From contig NC_086355.1 of NCBI RefSeq assembly GCF_036324505.1, positions 20,512,518 through 20,576,517 on the forward strand: 64,000 nucleotides of DNA. The letters are read 5' to 3'. Position 1 is the stretch's first letter; each line of letters opens with the position of its first letter. Made by a program: the position numbers and the translations under genes. The notes under the pieces are model-generated. The model did not search any database and was not told the origin of the DNA. It saw only the letters and a list, made by a program, of their open reading frames with translations. This stretch comes from Eleginops maclovinus (lineage: Eukaryota; Chordata; Actinopteri; Perciformes; Eleginopidae). Positions 10,793 through 23,700 of the stretch are shown one piece after another.

Positions 10793-11095
10793 TGTCACGG
10801 GGTATGAATACCAGAGGTCACGAGGAAACCAAAGCAGAAAACATGCAAAAACATGGACATCGATCTGACAAAGAACAAAAGGGAGGACAGCCCTAAATAC
10901 ACACAAGACTTATCACAGACACAAGACACAGCTGGATAGGGGAGGTGAAACACAAGGGCAGCAGGTGAACACAATCAGGCACAGGTTGGAAAACTAAAAG
11001 ACAGGAAATTAAACCCTACCAGACAAAGAGAAAATACATTTCAAAATAAAACAGGAAACATATAATACAAAAACCAAGGTAATGACAGCAGGACC
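10793..11095. repeat. Dispersed A-rich repeat (family C), copy 1
   Basis: Begins near TGTCACGGGGTATGAAT and runs through AACACAATCAGGCACAGG to TTTCAAAATAAAACAGGAAA and AATGACAGCAGGACC. The 3' part closely matches the block at 40750-41070, including CTTCAAAATAAAACAGGAAG there. The class of element is unknown. Confidence 0.4.
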
Positions 11096-13644
11096 ATTGA
11101 CCACCAATTTAAACTTTAAAAGTAAAAAGCACTTTCAACGTCTCCTACATCGAGATAAGCCTTCAGTGCCTTTCTCTGCTCTTCTTTTAATAAAGAAATT
11201 ATCTCCACCTCTGATACAACTGATGCTATTGCAACGTCTATGCTAAACTCTTCAGGAGTAGGCATTGTTTTGAGCAAATAGTTGTCTTGTGTTGTCCCCC
11301 AGAATCTTATAAGTGCCTTTACCTGCCAGCAACACCACCAATGATGCTGTTTGGTCCATATTGTTGGACTCAATCGCATTACTTTAAGATTGGCAAAGTA
11401 TTTATTTCCACTTGGATCTAGTGAAATTGCATGAATTGAACTGCCATGAAAGGTAAGGTTTTGACCGTCTGAATCTTGTTTTGTTTATTTACTCAGAGGT
11501 AATAACCAGACAAAGAAAGGGGGGAGCTAAGTACAACTGTTGCTCGAAAACACATTTTTAGGTGACGACAAAACTAACTCATTAAACAGAAAACACATAA
11601 AAACACTGGATGCCACCTGTCAAGAACATATCTACGTAGCATAGCCTACTTTATTATTTATAAGTAATGTACTCCATTTCACTTAATGAAACACTTAAAA
11701 CTAGTGATTGAAACCATTAACTCAGCAGGTAAACATTTTCAGAGGTTATGAATCAAGTGAACAGTAGTATAATTTTCTTGTAGACTTCTATTTTAATGGA
11801 CTTCTTTGTGCAACCTCTTAGCCCCGGACTTGCTATTAACAAGAACGCAGGATAAAGATACTTCCACATTGGCTTTAATTTTTTTAACCAGATATTGCCC
11901 CTTGGTAAGAAGGCATCTACATCAATACAACAGTTCTCATAACAGCATGGCTGATCCAAGGACCATACCATATTATCATAAAAAAGTACTTCAATTCTGG
12001 AATAAATAGAGGATTTATCAAATTCATACAATTACAGTTCAGTCCTTAGATGTCATTTCAGGGATTTATTTTTCAAGCTAAAAGTTTTACTGGTTATTTT
12101 AAAAAGGCCAGAAACTCTCAGAAGACGACCCGATGTCCAGGCAACAGTAATATATTGGATGCTTCTACGGAAACTGACTTTAGACAAGGGAGAGTAAAAG
12201 AGCTGTCAGCTGAAGGGAAGGATGCCTGATTACACCTACATACCCACACCTGAGCCTCACTTAGCCTGATACACACCGTGAAATGCCCATAGATGCACAC
12301 TGGCTCACAATCGCACATACTGTACCTGGGTATATGAAGAATGCATGAACACTTTTATGATCTGCCATGGATTTATCTTACTTATAAATGCAGGATTTTA
12401 TGGTATTGTTCTTAGAATAACACACTACTGCATAACACAGAGAGAAAGACAAAGACAAACATACAGGTACAATATTTCCTTGGCCTTTAGACCTGTATAA
12501 AGATCATCCACACTTTCTTACGCACACTACTATAGCGGTGCAATGGGACTTTTTCCAAAAAGATGTAGACAAAATCAGACGGTTTTAATTGTGTTTCCAT
12601 CAAAGACAGCAGTAACTCAATTTACCTGTCAAGATCTATGTTTGTTCCTAGTATTGGCACATCAAATGTATCCATACTTAATTTCAAACAGCTCAATACA
12701 TTTGAAAAAGGGTGATATTTTCCAATTGCATTGGCCATTGTTCCTAGTTTCCATCACTATTAGCCTGGTTTTAAATTTAACTCTTGCAAACACGTCTTTC
12801 TCCCAGGTTACAAACCTTTTCTGACAGCAGTCCAGGGGATGTTACAGCAGGGGGGTTTGATGGGTTTAAGATGCAGCAATATCAAACAGTGTGTCATTCA
12901 ACTAACACAGATCATAATGGAGAGAGACAGCCACATGAGCTAAATAAAGATTAAACACTGTTCATAACATACAAGTAATCGCTAGTGTTACAATAATAAA
13001 TATTCCCATGTCAGTGGCAGTAATAACACAGTTTTGCAGCAAATGAAATGATGCATGTGGAGTATGTTCATGAATGTTTAGCGGCACAACAAAAAAACTC
13101 AAAACCTGCAATGCAAACTCATATTAATTAATTGAAATGCGTTTCCCCTCAAACGCCTTTTTATTTTTAATGAATGGTTGCAATAAATGTTGATGAACAC
13201 ATTTAAGTTCCCATTAGAATTAGCTGTAACAACTTGAATGTTACCACCATTCTTCATCTAGTGTCCTCAGATACTACAATGGTGAACCAAAAACAATTTA
13301 TTTTGCTGTGATTTAATTGCAATTAACTGATAAAAAGGATGCCATTGTAACTACATCATAACGCGGATTTTTAGTGTGACTGAAATCATGCTATATCAGG
13401 TATGTTCGCGAAACAACAAGCAAACCATTTTTTAAATGTTTGTTAACTCAATGTATATCTGAGTGGTTATGGCTATGCAATGAATTTTGTATCTATTTGC
13501 ATCTTTTTAATTAAATTCACTTTTGGTTTGAACTGAACAAACCATTGGTTTATTCATACGAGCAAATTGGTGGATATTGAGACAAAAACTATCTATACGA
13601 TTCTGGCCAATCATGTATTGGCATCTGCACCTTTATAACTCTCT
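11096..13644. other. Intergenic, nothing recognised
   Basis: No exon-like ORF, RNA gene or known repeat was recognised. The small ORFs here lack splice signals or protein-family motifs. Confidence 0.4.
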
Positions 13645-14165
13645 AGGGTGGTGGTCCATAGGGACTTGACTTGGGAAAACCGAAGGTCACCGGTTCAAGT
13701 CCCGGAAAGACCAAGTGCTACCAAGGTGGCCCTGAGCAAGGCACCGTTCCCTACACTAATCCATGGGAGCAGTACATAATGGCAGCCCACTGCTCCTAAC
13801 ACTGGAATGGGTCAAATGCTTTGCAGGGACTGGGGGCAACAGTGGCTCAGTGTGTATGGAATTGACCTTGGAACCGAAGGGATCGAGTCCCAATCGGACC
13901 AAAAATTAATCTTAAAAATATGGAATGTGGCGTTCACCTCCTGGGCACTGCCGAGGTGCCCTTGAGCTAGGCACCAAACTCCTAACAGCTCCCTGAGGCC
14001 GGCGAAACTGGCAGGGTCTTCACTCTGATACTCTCAAGATGCATATGCATGTGTGTATCTTCCTGTATACTAACTGTGTGTGTTTATTAAAAATATATAA
14101 GCCAGACTGAATTTCCCCTAGGGGGATACATAAAGGTTCAACTTATTTTATCTTCTTCTTCTTTT
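13645..14165 (+). repeat. tRNA-derived SINE, apparently two head-to-tail units
   Basis: The second unit starts near 13832 with box A-like TGGCTCAGTG (13843-13852) and box B-like GATCGAGTCCC (from 13881). The first unit has box B GGTTCAAGTCC (13692-13702). Both contain the fish SINE phrase GCCCTGAGCAAGGCACC or CCCTTGAGCTAGGCACC. The 3' end GAATTTCCCCTAGGGGGATA (about 14110-14130) is a LINE-type tail also seen at 37.7 kb. Confidence 0.7.
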
Positions 14166-14696
14166 ATGTAATACCAACAATTCAACAATCCTGAAGGCTA
14201 TCTTTAGAGCACTGTCTAAGAATGTTTTTTCTTGTCTAAACGGTCATCGATGCATTCTCAAACATAAAAAAGTCCTGAAAATACAAACTTTCCAAAAAAC
14301 AACTGATGTCATAAATGTCAGTCAAGCAGCGGCAAGTAACATCAATACTTTGAACACAGTTCATTTTTCACAAATGGAGGTTACAGTAGAGCGCTCTTAG
14401 TGAGAAAGGTACCTCAAGCCTCTCCTATTGTGTAATTGAGCAGGACAAGGGGAACTCAGTATAGCAGACATCAAGTATTTCTGCTACTCAGAGATGAGAC
14501 AATGAAATGCACACCCCTCCATGTCAACACAGTTGGAGACAAATTTTCTATTTTGAGTCAAGATTTAGTAAAAGAGGTGGAAAGGTTATTCTCAGTGAGA
14601 TTTCAAACTTAGGGGACAAAAGCAGCACACAATCCGCTGTTTGTTGAAACATAGAGTTTTATTAAGGGATAAATGTGGTAAAGACAGACAGAACAT
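14166..14696. other. Intergenic, nothing recognised
   Basis: No supported feature. Confidence 0.4.
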
Positions 14697-15240
14697 TTAA
14701 AAAACATTCATTTTCAGGTTCATTAACTTTTTGCCTTCACTGGGACATGTCTCCATGCTTTAATGTTCAAAAAGCCCTTTATTCTTCTCATACTGTCTGT
14801 GCTGCAGCATCTCTTTTCACCCTCTGTCTGAAACCAGAGCCCAGTCTGCCCTGATTGGTATGCTGGCCAGCTCTGTTGTGGTTGGTCAACCGCTCAGAGA
14901 TCTGTCGGAAATGTTCAACCCAACTGGAGGGAAATTTGGGATTTTAACCCTTGCAGACCATTTAAATGCAAAAAACCTACATATCTGGAAAAAAATAAGA
15001 GACCACTGCAGCAGAATCAGTTTCTCTGGTTTTATTATTTATATGTGTTTGAGTTAAATTATATATATATTTTTTATTGTATTTCATAAACTACTGACAA
15101 CATTTATCTGTGTTGGAGTTCAACAGACACGGGAATGGCTGCCTGAAAAAGAGTTAAGAAAAATTTGGAGGGGTCTGTAATTTTTTCCGGAGCTGTACAC
15201 TACAGGAAAGGGGAAACCCCGGAAAGCATAAAGGGATCTC
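14697..15240 (+). mobile_element. TTAA/CCAAT-pair family element with nested MITE
   Basis: The left end is at TTAA (14697-14700), then CATTTTCAGGTTCAT, CATGCTTTAATGTTCAAAAA, CTGTCTGAAACCAGAGCCCA, and the paired motif CTGATTGG ... GTGGTTGGTCAACCGC. The 3' block TTTGGGATTTTAACC ... CACTACAGGAAAGGGGAAAC resumes after the nested insert at 14980-15195. The right end is degenerate (GGGATCTCTTTC). Confidence 0.75.
14980..15195. mobile_element. TA-flanked MITE nested in TTAA element
   Basis: Ends resemble CAGCTCTGGAAAAAA: left CATATCTGGAAAAAAATAAG, right TTTTTTCCGGAGCTG, with TA at 14978-14979 and 15196-15197. The interior (TACTGACAACATTT, ATGGCTGCC) matches the MITE at 44984-45162. Removing it restores the continuity of the host element. 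Confidence 0.75.
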
Positions 15241-15958
15241 TTTCAAAGAATGAAAAATAGCTTACTCACACAGAGCAAGAGTTACCAGTTGGATTTGTCA
15301 ATATCAGAAACAGTAGAAAGAAATAAGTGGTTTTGCTAAACAATCAACAATGAATAACATAATGCTCAAAATGGATAACTGCACAATGAATCCTCATGTG
15401 GCGTGCAGAATAGGACAGTATTTCATGCTGGGAACGTAAACCTGCCCGGGAATTTGTCATTTTGTGCAGGCAATTAAGCATTCTCCAGCTGCACATTACC
15501 GCACTGGGGATAAGCAAAAAAGATGGCCATCCTCCATAACACTTTCATGTGCTTGGACTGAATTTATTGGTCAATAAGAAGATTTTTCATCCTTTACCAG
15601 CTCGCTGGGTGTGCATATGCTTCGATAGCACATTGGTGTTTCAAAGCGTGCTTTGAAGCCTGTCTTTGCCTCCCACAGTCTCTCATTTGCATAAAGACAA
15701 CTTCTCAGAGACACATTAACATGCACACACAAAGACAAAAGAAAAATCGAGGTAATGGTTAAACCCTCCCTAACACTAATACTACGAGTGAATACACACA
15801 GAAAAAAAATCCCACTAAAATACACACAAGAAAAAACAAGGAAAAGACAAATAAATAATAAAACGAAGGCAATGGTGAAACTCTCCCAAAAACTCAAACT
15901 GTTGAATACACAATAAATAAATTCATACTTAAATATATGATCTGTTTTGTTTAACAAT

Positions 15959-16099
<141 letters not shown>

Positions 16100-16145
16100 A
16101 ACAAATATGCATGAAAGGTAATTTTGAAACCGAGAGTCTTGTGCT

Positions 16146-16879
16146 TTAAAGGTCTCCTGTTATGCAAAATGCCCTTTTTGCTGTCTTTTATACATAAATA
16201 TGTGTCCCCGGTGTGTAAGGAGACTCACAAAGTGTCAGAAAATACAACCCTCTCTCTTTTCCTCCTTAACCACATCTCTAAAAACGGGGATACAAACGAG
16301 CTGATCCGGATTGGCTTGGTTGAAGTCATAACCGAAATGTGGGCTGGCTTTACACTGAACTCCTGGCAACGTCCCGCCCACGTGACACGTCCCAACCTAT
16401 CGTCCCCCATATACAGTCGCGAGCTGAATCCCTTCCGCACCACCTCTGTGTGTCTGTGTGTTCAGCAGGATGTCTGCAGGAGGGACTTAGAGTTGTTATA
16501 TAATACATATAATGTCTCTGTTCTAGTGGTAAACACTGAGAAGTGTTTCAGAAATAATGCTTGATGTTGTTTGGAACATAATATGGGGTTTAATCACGGC
16601 AGCATTTAGCTGAGTATCTTCTCCCGGTGGAACACATTCACAGAGGAGAGAGAGCTGCATGACGCTGCAAAGGGGCGTGGCCAGCTTCAGCTCAGCTCAA
16701 ATTTAAAGCTACAGTCACAGAATCAGCACTTCAGGAACAGGGCTGAAATAGAGGGGAATGAGGCATGCTACAATGGGTGATCTGTTTGGTATTTTGAGCT
16801 AAACACTTCACAGACAAGTTTTGTATAGATATTTCCCTACAATATATTGTTCAAATATAGCATAATAGGAGACCTTTAA
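16146..16879 (+). mobile_element. TTAA-flanked element, family B, long copy
   Basis: This 734-bp element has TTAA at 16146-16149 and 16876-16879 and terminal inverted repeats AGGTCTCCTGTTATGC / GCATAATAGGAGACCT, one mismatch over about 16 bp. It contains a GATTGG motif near 16307. An inverted, internally shorter copy is at 35185-35599. It has no transposase ORF. The TTAA target resembles piggyBac-type insertion, but the termini are not canonical piggyBac ends. Confidence 0.8.
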
Positions 16880-17024
16880 TACACACAGAAGAAATGTACA
16901 CTAACATACATTTGGGAGAAAATGACGGTAATGGTAAACCCTCCTAAAGATTCCTACTGTTAAACACTAATGTCCCTCAAACTACGGGTATGATATAATA
17001 TATGAAAACATCTTGTACATCGCC

Positions 17025-17316
<292 letters not shown>

Positions 17317-17425
17317 ACCACATGCAAAAAGACAAAAAAAAGAATTTAGGTAATGATGTAACCCTCCAAAAGACTCATATAGTTGAACAAACCCAAAAAA
17401 TATAACACTAAACACAACCACACAC

Positions 17426-18253
17426 ACAGATACTATCTCTGCTGGTGTTCCCATTTCCCGTTGAGTGGATGCTTCCCGAACCCAATTAGGCCTCACTAGC
17501 AAATTAACCACCATTAGCGGGGCGCGCATGAGTCACCAGGGGAGAAGCAAAGGTCTTTAGCTCATCTTATGGTCCCACCAAAATACCGATAAGCTCATAA
17601 TTCACACTAATGCAAAAGCATTCGCCGCACCTCTCCACGCTCGCATTATAGTCGTCAAGTGCAAATGTTTAGATATAAGATGGTTCACAACGGTGATTCT
17701 ATTATTTAAATCTTTTTTATTTCTTACGAGGTGTACTTGAGGTTTTCTGAAGTGGCTCAGCACACCTCATTGAATATGTATGTATGCAGGGTAAACACAG
17801 CAGTGTTTTGCAGCAGCACTATATAAATGCAGAGAAGTGGGGAATTAACCGCAGCGTTTACACCAGCAAAGCTGCTGATTGCCTTTTGAATCACGTGTCT
17901 CCACTTCGAGATGCCTGTTAATAGCATCTTTTTGGCATCTCAAAAGGCTATTAAAGACTAAATAAATCGAATTAACTTGCAATCAAAAGGTTTTTTTGTG
18001 ACAATTCAGACAATACAGGCACAATGTCAGCAGAGATTCTGACTATGACAGCAGTGGTAATTACTGTCAGTGAACCACCGTTGAACCTCTTTTGTTGTGG
18101 TATAAAAGCATACACCACGCTGATAATGAACCTATTCATTTTTGCTTCAATCAGCGTAAATAACATTATTTTTTTATATTATATTTTTTATATAAATGAT
18201 GAATATAATGTAACACGCTAGATTTTAGCTTGATTCATATAAATAGATTGAAA
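17426..18253. other. Intergenic, nothing recognised
   Basis: No supported feature. Confidence 0.4.
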
Positions 18254-18382
18254 TAAAAAGGGCCTTATTGTCCTGTTTGGGGTTTACCCTTTCCTGTAGT
18301 TTTTTTTATATAGGTTTTATTGCATGTAAATGGTCTGCAAAGGCTAAAACCCCAAAGTTCTCTCCAGAGGGAGTTTCTCTCC
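18254..18382 (-). mobile_element. Truncated TTAA/CCAAT-pair family copy (3' end only)
   Basis: Reverse complement of the family 3' block: GGGCCTTATTGTCCTG, TTTCCTGTAGT, GCATGTAAATGGTCTGCAAA, GGCTAAAACCCCAAAGTTC, TCTCCAGAGGGAG. The body with the CCAAT pair is missing. Confidence 0.7.
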
Positions 18383-18969
18383 TGTATTTGGAAGGACATG
18401 CAATTGTGGAATACCGGCCTGCTTTGCTCGAATCTTTTGTATCATGATCGGTACTAGGGGGGGAGGTCCCAGGTGGTGACCTTAACAAGCGGCCTGCTAT
18501 TGCAATGATCGACCAAGGTTCTCTGTGTTCAGACACACTATCGGTGCGGGAGTGAACCTTGAAAGCACTAAATCAGCATGGTCTTTCACAGAAACTCATG
18601 GACTTCACTCTTGCTTCTGAGGTTCATAGTATTCGGGTTTGTTTTGCAACATTGTGCCGAGATGGTGGGACGGTACGCGCGCTACCCCCGTTACAAAGAA
18701 GCGAGAGAGGCAATTTTGTTACGGGACTTGCTCTCCTAGTCATGAGGATTTGGCCATGACAATCATAAAGCACCAAAGTTTTGCATAGGGAGCTGCATCC
18801 AGGATAAGTAAGAATAGCCTGGGAACTGCAAACTGCTTTTCAATTAATGGAAATGTGTTTCGGGACCTGTGAATACTGCCTTTTTATTTTATTGGAATCA
18901 CATGATGTGATGTGCAAACAAATTTTCTGCTGGACACATTACAAGGCATATACAATTGATACTGTGAAT
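18383..18969. other. Intergenic, moderately GC-rich, unassigned
   Basis: Contains a CpG-bearing stretch (GGTACGCGCGCTACCCCCG near 18673) and no clear ORF or known repeat. It could be an old element remnant. Confidence 0.3.
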
Positions 18970-19240
18970 AACTTGTTAACTGTATACCACCATTTCACTT
19001 GATGTGTTGAAATTTACAATGTTTGAAGCCAAAAACATATTAGCTGATTTTGATTCTGTATTTTACTTGAATTTTGAATCATAGAAAAACTGCATTTATA
19101 AAATAATCACATGCGATATTTTATCCTCTGAATCATAGCTATGTCAGGACAGGCGGAGTCCTATCAACGCTGGATGCAACTCCAATATCATGGAATCACG
19201 AATATGAATACCTTGCTTTGTGTGCATAAATTATCAAGGG
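18970..19240 (+). repeat. Diverged direct repeat, left copy flanking Rex3
   Basis: Shares in order with 20380-20705: TTGATGTGTTGAA, CTGTAT.TTTAC, TTGAATTTTGAATCA / TTAAATTTTGCATCA, AAACTGCAT, TCCTCTGAA, TATCAACGCTGGATG / TCATCGCTGGATG, CCTTGCTTTGT. The similarity is clearly old and gapped. Its nature is unknown. Confidence 0.55.
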
Positions 19241-19384
19241 GTGGATGGTAGAGTGCCTATGGAAAATGTGACAGGGGTCTGGGTGTTATAAAAGTGTTGG
19301 TCATGGTTGACACCATCTTGGTAGGAAAGTTCGGAAAACCAGTTTAACAAGTAGATGACAGCGGTCTTGGGGTTCCTCCTTTTG

Positions 19385-20376
19385 GTGGAACGACGGACCA
19401 GCTTTTCACTCTCGCAAGGATCCTGGAGGGGGCCTGGGAGTACGCTCATCCGGTCTACATGTGTTTTGTGGATTTGGAGAAGGCACATGGCGAGATACTG
19501 TGGGAGATACCAGGGCTGCGCTTTGTCTCGAATCTTGTTTGTGATATTCATGGACAGGATTTTGAGGCGTAGTCGTGGGGGAGGGGGTCTGCAGTTCGGT
19601 GGGCTAAGAATCGCACCTCTGCTTTTTGCAGATGATGTGGCCTAAAGGCTTCATCGGTCTGTGACCTTCAGCACTCACTGGATCGGTTCGCGGCCGAGTG
19701 TGAAGCGGCTGGATGAGGATCAGCACCTCCAAATCGGAGGCCATGGTTCTCAGCAGGAAACCGATGGACTGTCCACTCCAGGTAGGGAATGAAGCCTTAC
19801 CCCAAGTGAAGGAGTTCAAGTATCTCGGGGTCTTGTTCTCGAGTGAGGGAACAATGGAGAGTGAGATGGGCCGGAGAATCGGAGCAGCGGGAGCAGTACT
19901 GCAGTCGCTTTACCGCACCGTTGTGACGAAAAGAGAGCTGAGCCAGAAGGCAAAGCTCTCTGTCTACCGGGCCATCTTCGTTCCTACCCTCACCTATGGT
20001 CATGAAGGATGGGTCATGACCGAAAGAACGAGATCACGGATACAAGCGGCCGAAATGGGATTTCTCCGCAGGGTGGCTGGCATCTCCCTTAGGGATAAGG
20101 TGAGAAGTTCAGTCATCTGGGAGGGACTCGGAGTAGAACCGCTGCTTCTTCACATTGAAAGGAGCCAGTTGAGGTGGTTCGGGCACCTAGTGAGGATGCC
20201 ACCTGGGCGCCAGGTGGAGAGATTATATCTCTTCGCTGGCCTGGGAGCGCCTTGGAATCCCCCAGTCAGAGCTGGCTGATGTGGCCAGGGAAAGAGAAGT
20301 TTGGGGCTCTCTGCTGGAGCTGTTACCTCCGTGACTCTGAAGGATAAGCGGGAGAAGATGGATGGATGGATGGATT
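19385..20376 (+). mobile_element. Rex3-like (RTE clade) retrotransposon, 5'-truncated
   Basis: Starts near GACCAGCTTTTCACTCTCGC (reverse transcriptase, DQLFTLARILEG), continues through CFVDLEK, an LLFADD catalytic box (about 19617-19635) and the C-terminal region, and ends in the GATGGATGGATGGATGG tail (20357-20374) typical of Rex3. There are internal deletions between VDLEK and the FADD box, plus stop codons. The non-LTR family and tail match what is known of this teleost retrotransposon. Confidence 0.85.
19713..20279 (+). pseudogene. Rex3-like reverse transcriptase, C-terminal remnant
   Basis: An open stretch of 188 codons carries hallmark strings MRISTSKSEAM, VKEFKYLGVLF, LSVYRAIFVPTLTYGHE, AAEMGFLRRVAG and LRWFGHLVRMPPGR. 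These are the thumb and post-RT parts of Rex3-type proteins. The frame upstream is broken right after the catalytic FADD (stop TAA at about 19642), and downstream it ends at 20279, before the normal C terminus because of a frame change near 20230. In life, the protein copies element RNA into DNA at the target site; this copy cannot. Confidence 0.85.
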
Positions 20377-20379
20377 ATA

Positions 20380-20705
20380 ACTTGTGTTGGAATTCCTTGA
20401 GTAGTACAGGTTCACTGCATTTCCCTTGATGTGTTGAACTTTTCATTGTTTCTTAATGCAAAAGGGACTTATTTAAAGCTTGATTTATTGTATTTCTGTA
20501 TATTTTACCTTAAATTTTGCATCACAGAGGACAAACTGCATAACTGAAAAGTCAATCAGCCAGCGACTATACTTTATTCCTCTGAAACACATCAGTCAGC
20601 ATATGCGGACAGCAGGAGCTCTCCTTTCATCGCTGGATGGCACTTGCTGCAATATGAAAATGGAAAGAAAATGTAATTATCCTTGCTTTGTTGTTGCATA
20701 TTAAT
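20380..20705 (+). repeat. Diverged direct repeat, right copy flanking Rex3
   Basis: Counterpart of 18970-19240 (see shared strings there), beginning directly after the Rex3 tail. It contains ATCGCTGGATGGCACT and CCTTGCTTTGTTGTTGCAT. Confidence 0.55.
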
Positions 20706-23700
20706 TATTTTTCAAAGTGGGAGCAGCAATGGATAGTGTGATTATGGATTTAAATTGATTCCAGGGCTACTGGGTGAATTTAATAATAAGTGTTGAGTCA
20801 GGGTTTACACACTTGTTAAGGAAAGTTCTGGTATAATACACATTTGTTTAACAAAGTATTAATGACAGCTTTGTCTTTGAAACCCAGGGATCCTGACAAC
20901 TTGACGATAAAGATGAGGTTACAGTTACATAATACTGAAGGTAAAGTGTGGGTTATGATGGCTGTAATTCACTGAAGGGGCTATCACAATATCAGATTTA
21001 AAGCAGGGGTAGGAGATAGAAAAAAAAAAGCGCACTAGTTCTTGATGTGTAAAGATATTTTCTTTATCTCACTTTACAAGTCAGTGGTCCAGCATGTGAA
21101 AATGCTGGGTAGTAAAAAGGCATGATTTTTCACTACCATACTTATTTTCAGCAGCAGTGTGTTACTGAGAATCTTTGCAAACTTTGAGAGTAAAGTTTGA
21201 AAAAAGAACAGGCCCAGTTAGTTCCAGACCCTAACCCTAACCCTAATTCTATTATTCTGGTTTATTTGTTGCCCCCATGATGACATTCTGGCATTATATC
21301 CTAAAAACCAAGAAGAAAAAACTGAGATTATTTTGATCAGGAAATCAATTAATTTGTTTTTTCTCAAAATGTTATTTGAAAAATGCTTCAAACACGTACA
21401 TTTACATATTGCTGACAGGTGACCCCTTGTGGCTGAGTATGTAACGGCTGCCCTGGTCTGTATATTGACCTAAACGTAAAATCTGAGTTCTCCACATCAC
21501 AATGAAAGTTGTGGTTTAAAATGCTTTAAACAACAAACACTCACATTTTTCAAACAACCCTAACATATTTTTATGTTGCTTTATGTCACAAAATGAAGAA
21601 TACTAAGTTTGAAACCACAAAAATCATTGAACTGGAGAATACCAAACCTCTGTATCCAGCTCATCATCTGACCTTGAGGTACATTATCCGCTAGAAGCAT
21701 AACACACCTCATCTCTGACCAACCTCTTGGTGATCCAGTTGCATTATAGATAATGTAGACCCCAGGAAGAAGGAACAATAAGAATGCTTGGATAAGAAAG
21801 ACATTTGTTCTGGTTCTGTATTAATTGTTTTACGCTTCTTTTTTTACAGTCAGAAAAATACAATCAATTTCAATCAAGTTCTTGGCTTCTATAAAATTCT
21901 CAAGAATAATTAATTAGACATTGCTTACCTGAAAAAATACTGTCATACAACTGAAAGCATTATATTCAACAAGCCCAATACTACTACTTTGGCCCAACCA
22001 AATTAATAATTTGAATTATCCTACATTTCAAGGTTTCATCCATCAGCAGAAACCCATTTCTGAACTTGATACACAACTTTTATGTTATTTGTACTCTAAC
22101 ATAATACGTTTTTATTTTACCAATAGACTTATTCATATGCTGAGTTATAGTTAAACACATCATAGACATTAGGAAATAACGTGCCATAGAAGAACACCAG
22201 CGGAATATTTGAAGATTTCCCATTTTGCTTCGAAGCAAAGGCAGATATATATATTTGCGATCGATCAGGAACTTGTGACATAAACAACGAAAGGTTATCT
22301 GGTTGAACTGACACCCTGAGCTCAGAGGTTATCTGGAGGCTGAAGAGACACGCCGTAGGGAATGGAGAACAGAAAGACTTGTCCCATTTATATCACTAGG
22401 TTCATCAAGAGCCTGGATGTTCTTGCCTTCCCCTCAGTTACATAACATTTCCTTCATCATTTATATTTAAGGGTCAATGAAAAATACAAGTTTAAATCAG
22501 TTAGTCAAAGGTATGATTCTGTTTAAATGGACTTAAGATTCCTAATCCCTCGATGCCCGTTAAACACTGATTTGCTGTCTCTGGATAGCTACAGAAACCT
22601 AATTAATTGATACCATAAAACCTTAAGTAGCTTTGTTTCCCTTTTACCACCTACCAACAGTGTTGCTTGATTCATTAGATATAATGGAAGAAGTCCATGA
22701 ATAGACTTTTTTTTATCACCTTACAATGATGTTCTGTTCGGTCTCTCCACACATATTTACTCTTCACCTCGGAGCCTTTCATGAAAAGCCCGGTAATCAA
22801 TATCTGCTTCTATTCCCTCCCTCTCTGTGTAGATTTCAAGACAAGTTTAGGCTAAGGTGATATCAGGGATGGAACAAAGTCACTTGAAAGTAATTCAAAC
22901 TTAGCCAGAGGCAACCAAGCTGTCTGACACCTCTGCTCTGTGCTAGAGACGTGCTGGTGAAGAGATATACAATATTTCTCCAGGCTTAAAGAAAAAAAGA
23001 AAACAAATAGAAATCTCTATATCCAACCCTGTGCAGGTTAGCAGCATTTGAGAGAGCAATTAAAGTGTGAACAATTCTGTGAAAACTTTACAGGCTTTAG
23101 AGATAGCTCCCATGCTGTGTTGAATGTGTTTTTGGTGTCACTGTGTTGTGGGGTAGTTATTGCTGGTCCAATGGAGCCTCAGGCTTACAAGTTGTAATTA
23201 TAGTCATCTTAAGACCAAAATGATGGCAATTTCTATTAGATTTCTAATAGAACAGAAAACAAGCTATGCATTGTTACTTCTATGGGACCAATAAATGGCC
23301 ATTATCAGTTGCTATTACTACTGTGTTGATACTTCAGACAGAGCCAAATGGGCAAACTGCACCTACTTGCACGTTTCGTAACTAGAGAAAAATATGTAAC
23401 GTGAACATTTTAAATGCATGGTAAACACATGTTTAGGTTAAGGCAACATTACTACTGACTTAAATGTAAGATTTTAGTTTAGTTTAAAATAAAAACTTGT
23501 GTTGCTTAACTTAATTTACCAACGTGACTCATGTCATCATATTGACAGCTGCTTCGTGGGTAAAAGTAGTGAATTGACCCATCCATTCCAAGCCCCCAGA
23601 AAGTGTGCCTGACGGTGTAGCAAAGTTTGGTAATGGCCAAACGGTGCTACTACAACTTATCTGGGTTGTCATTGGGCCCATACATGCTTTTTCCCTTACA

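Noticed and set aside
13645..14165. Functional tRNA gene
   Set aside because: Box A/B-like motifs are present, but no cloverleaf can be closed and the SINE tail is evident.
21229..21246. Interstitial telomere as chromosome-fusion scar
   Set aside because: Only three hexamers; such runs arise by chance or during break repair.
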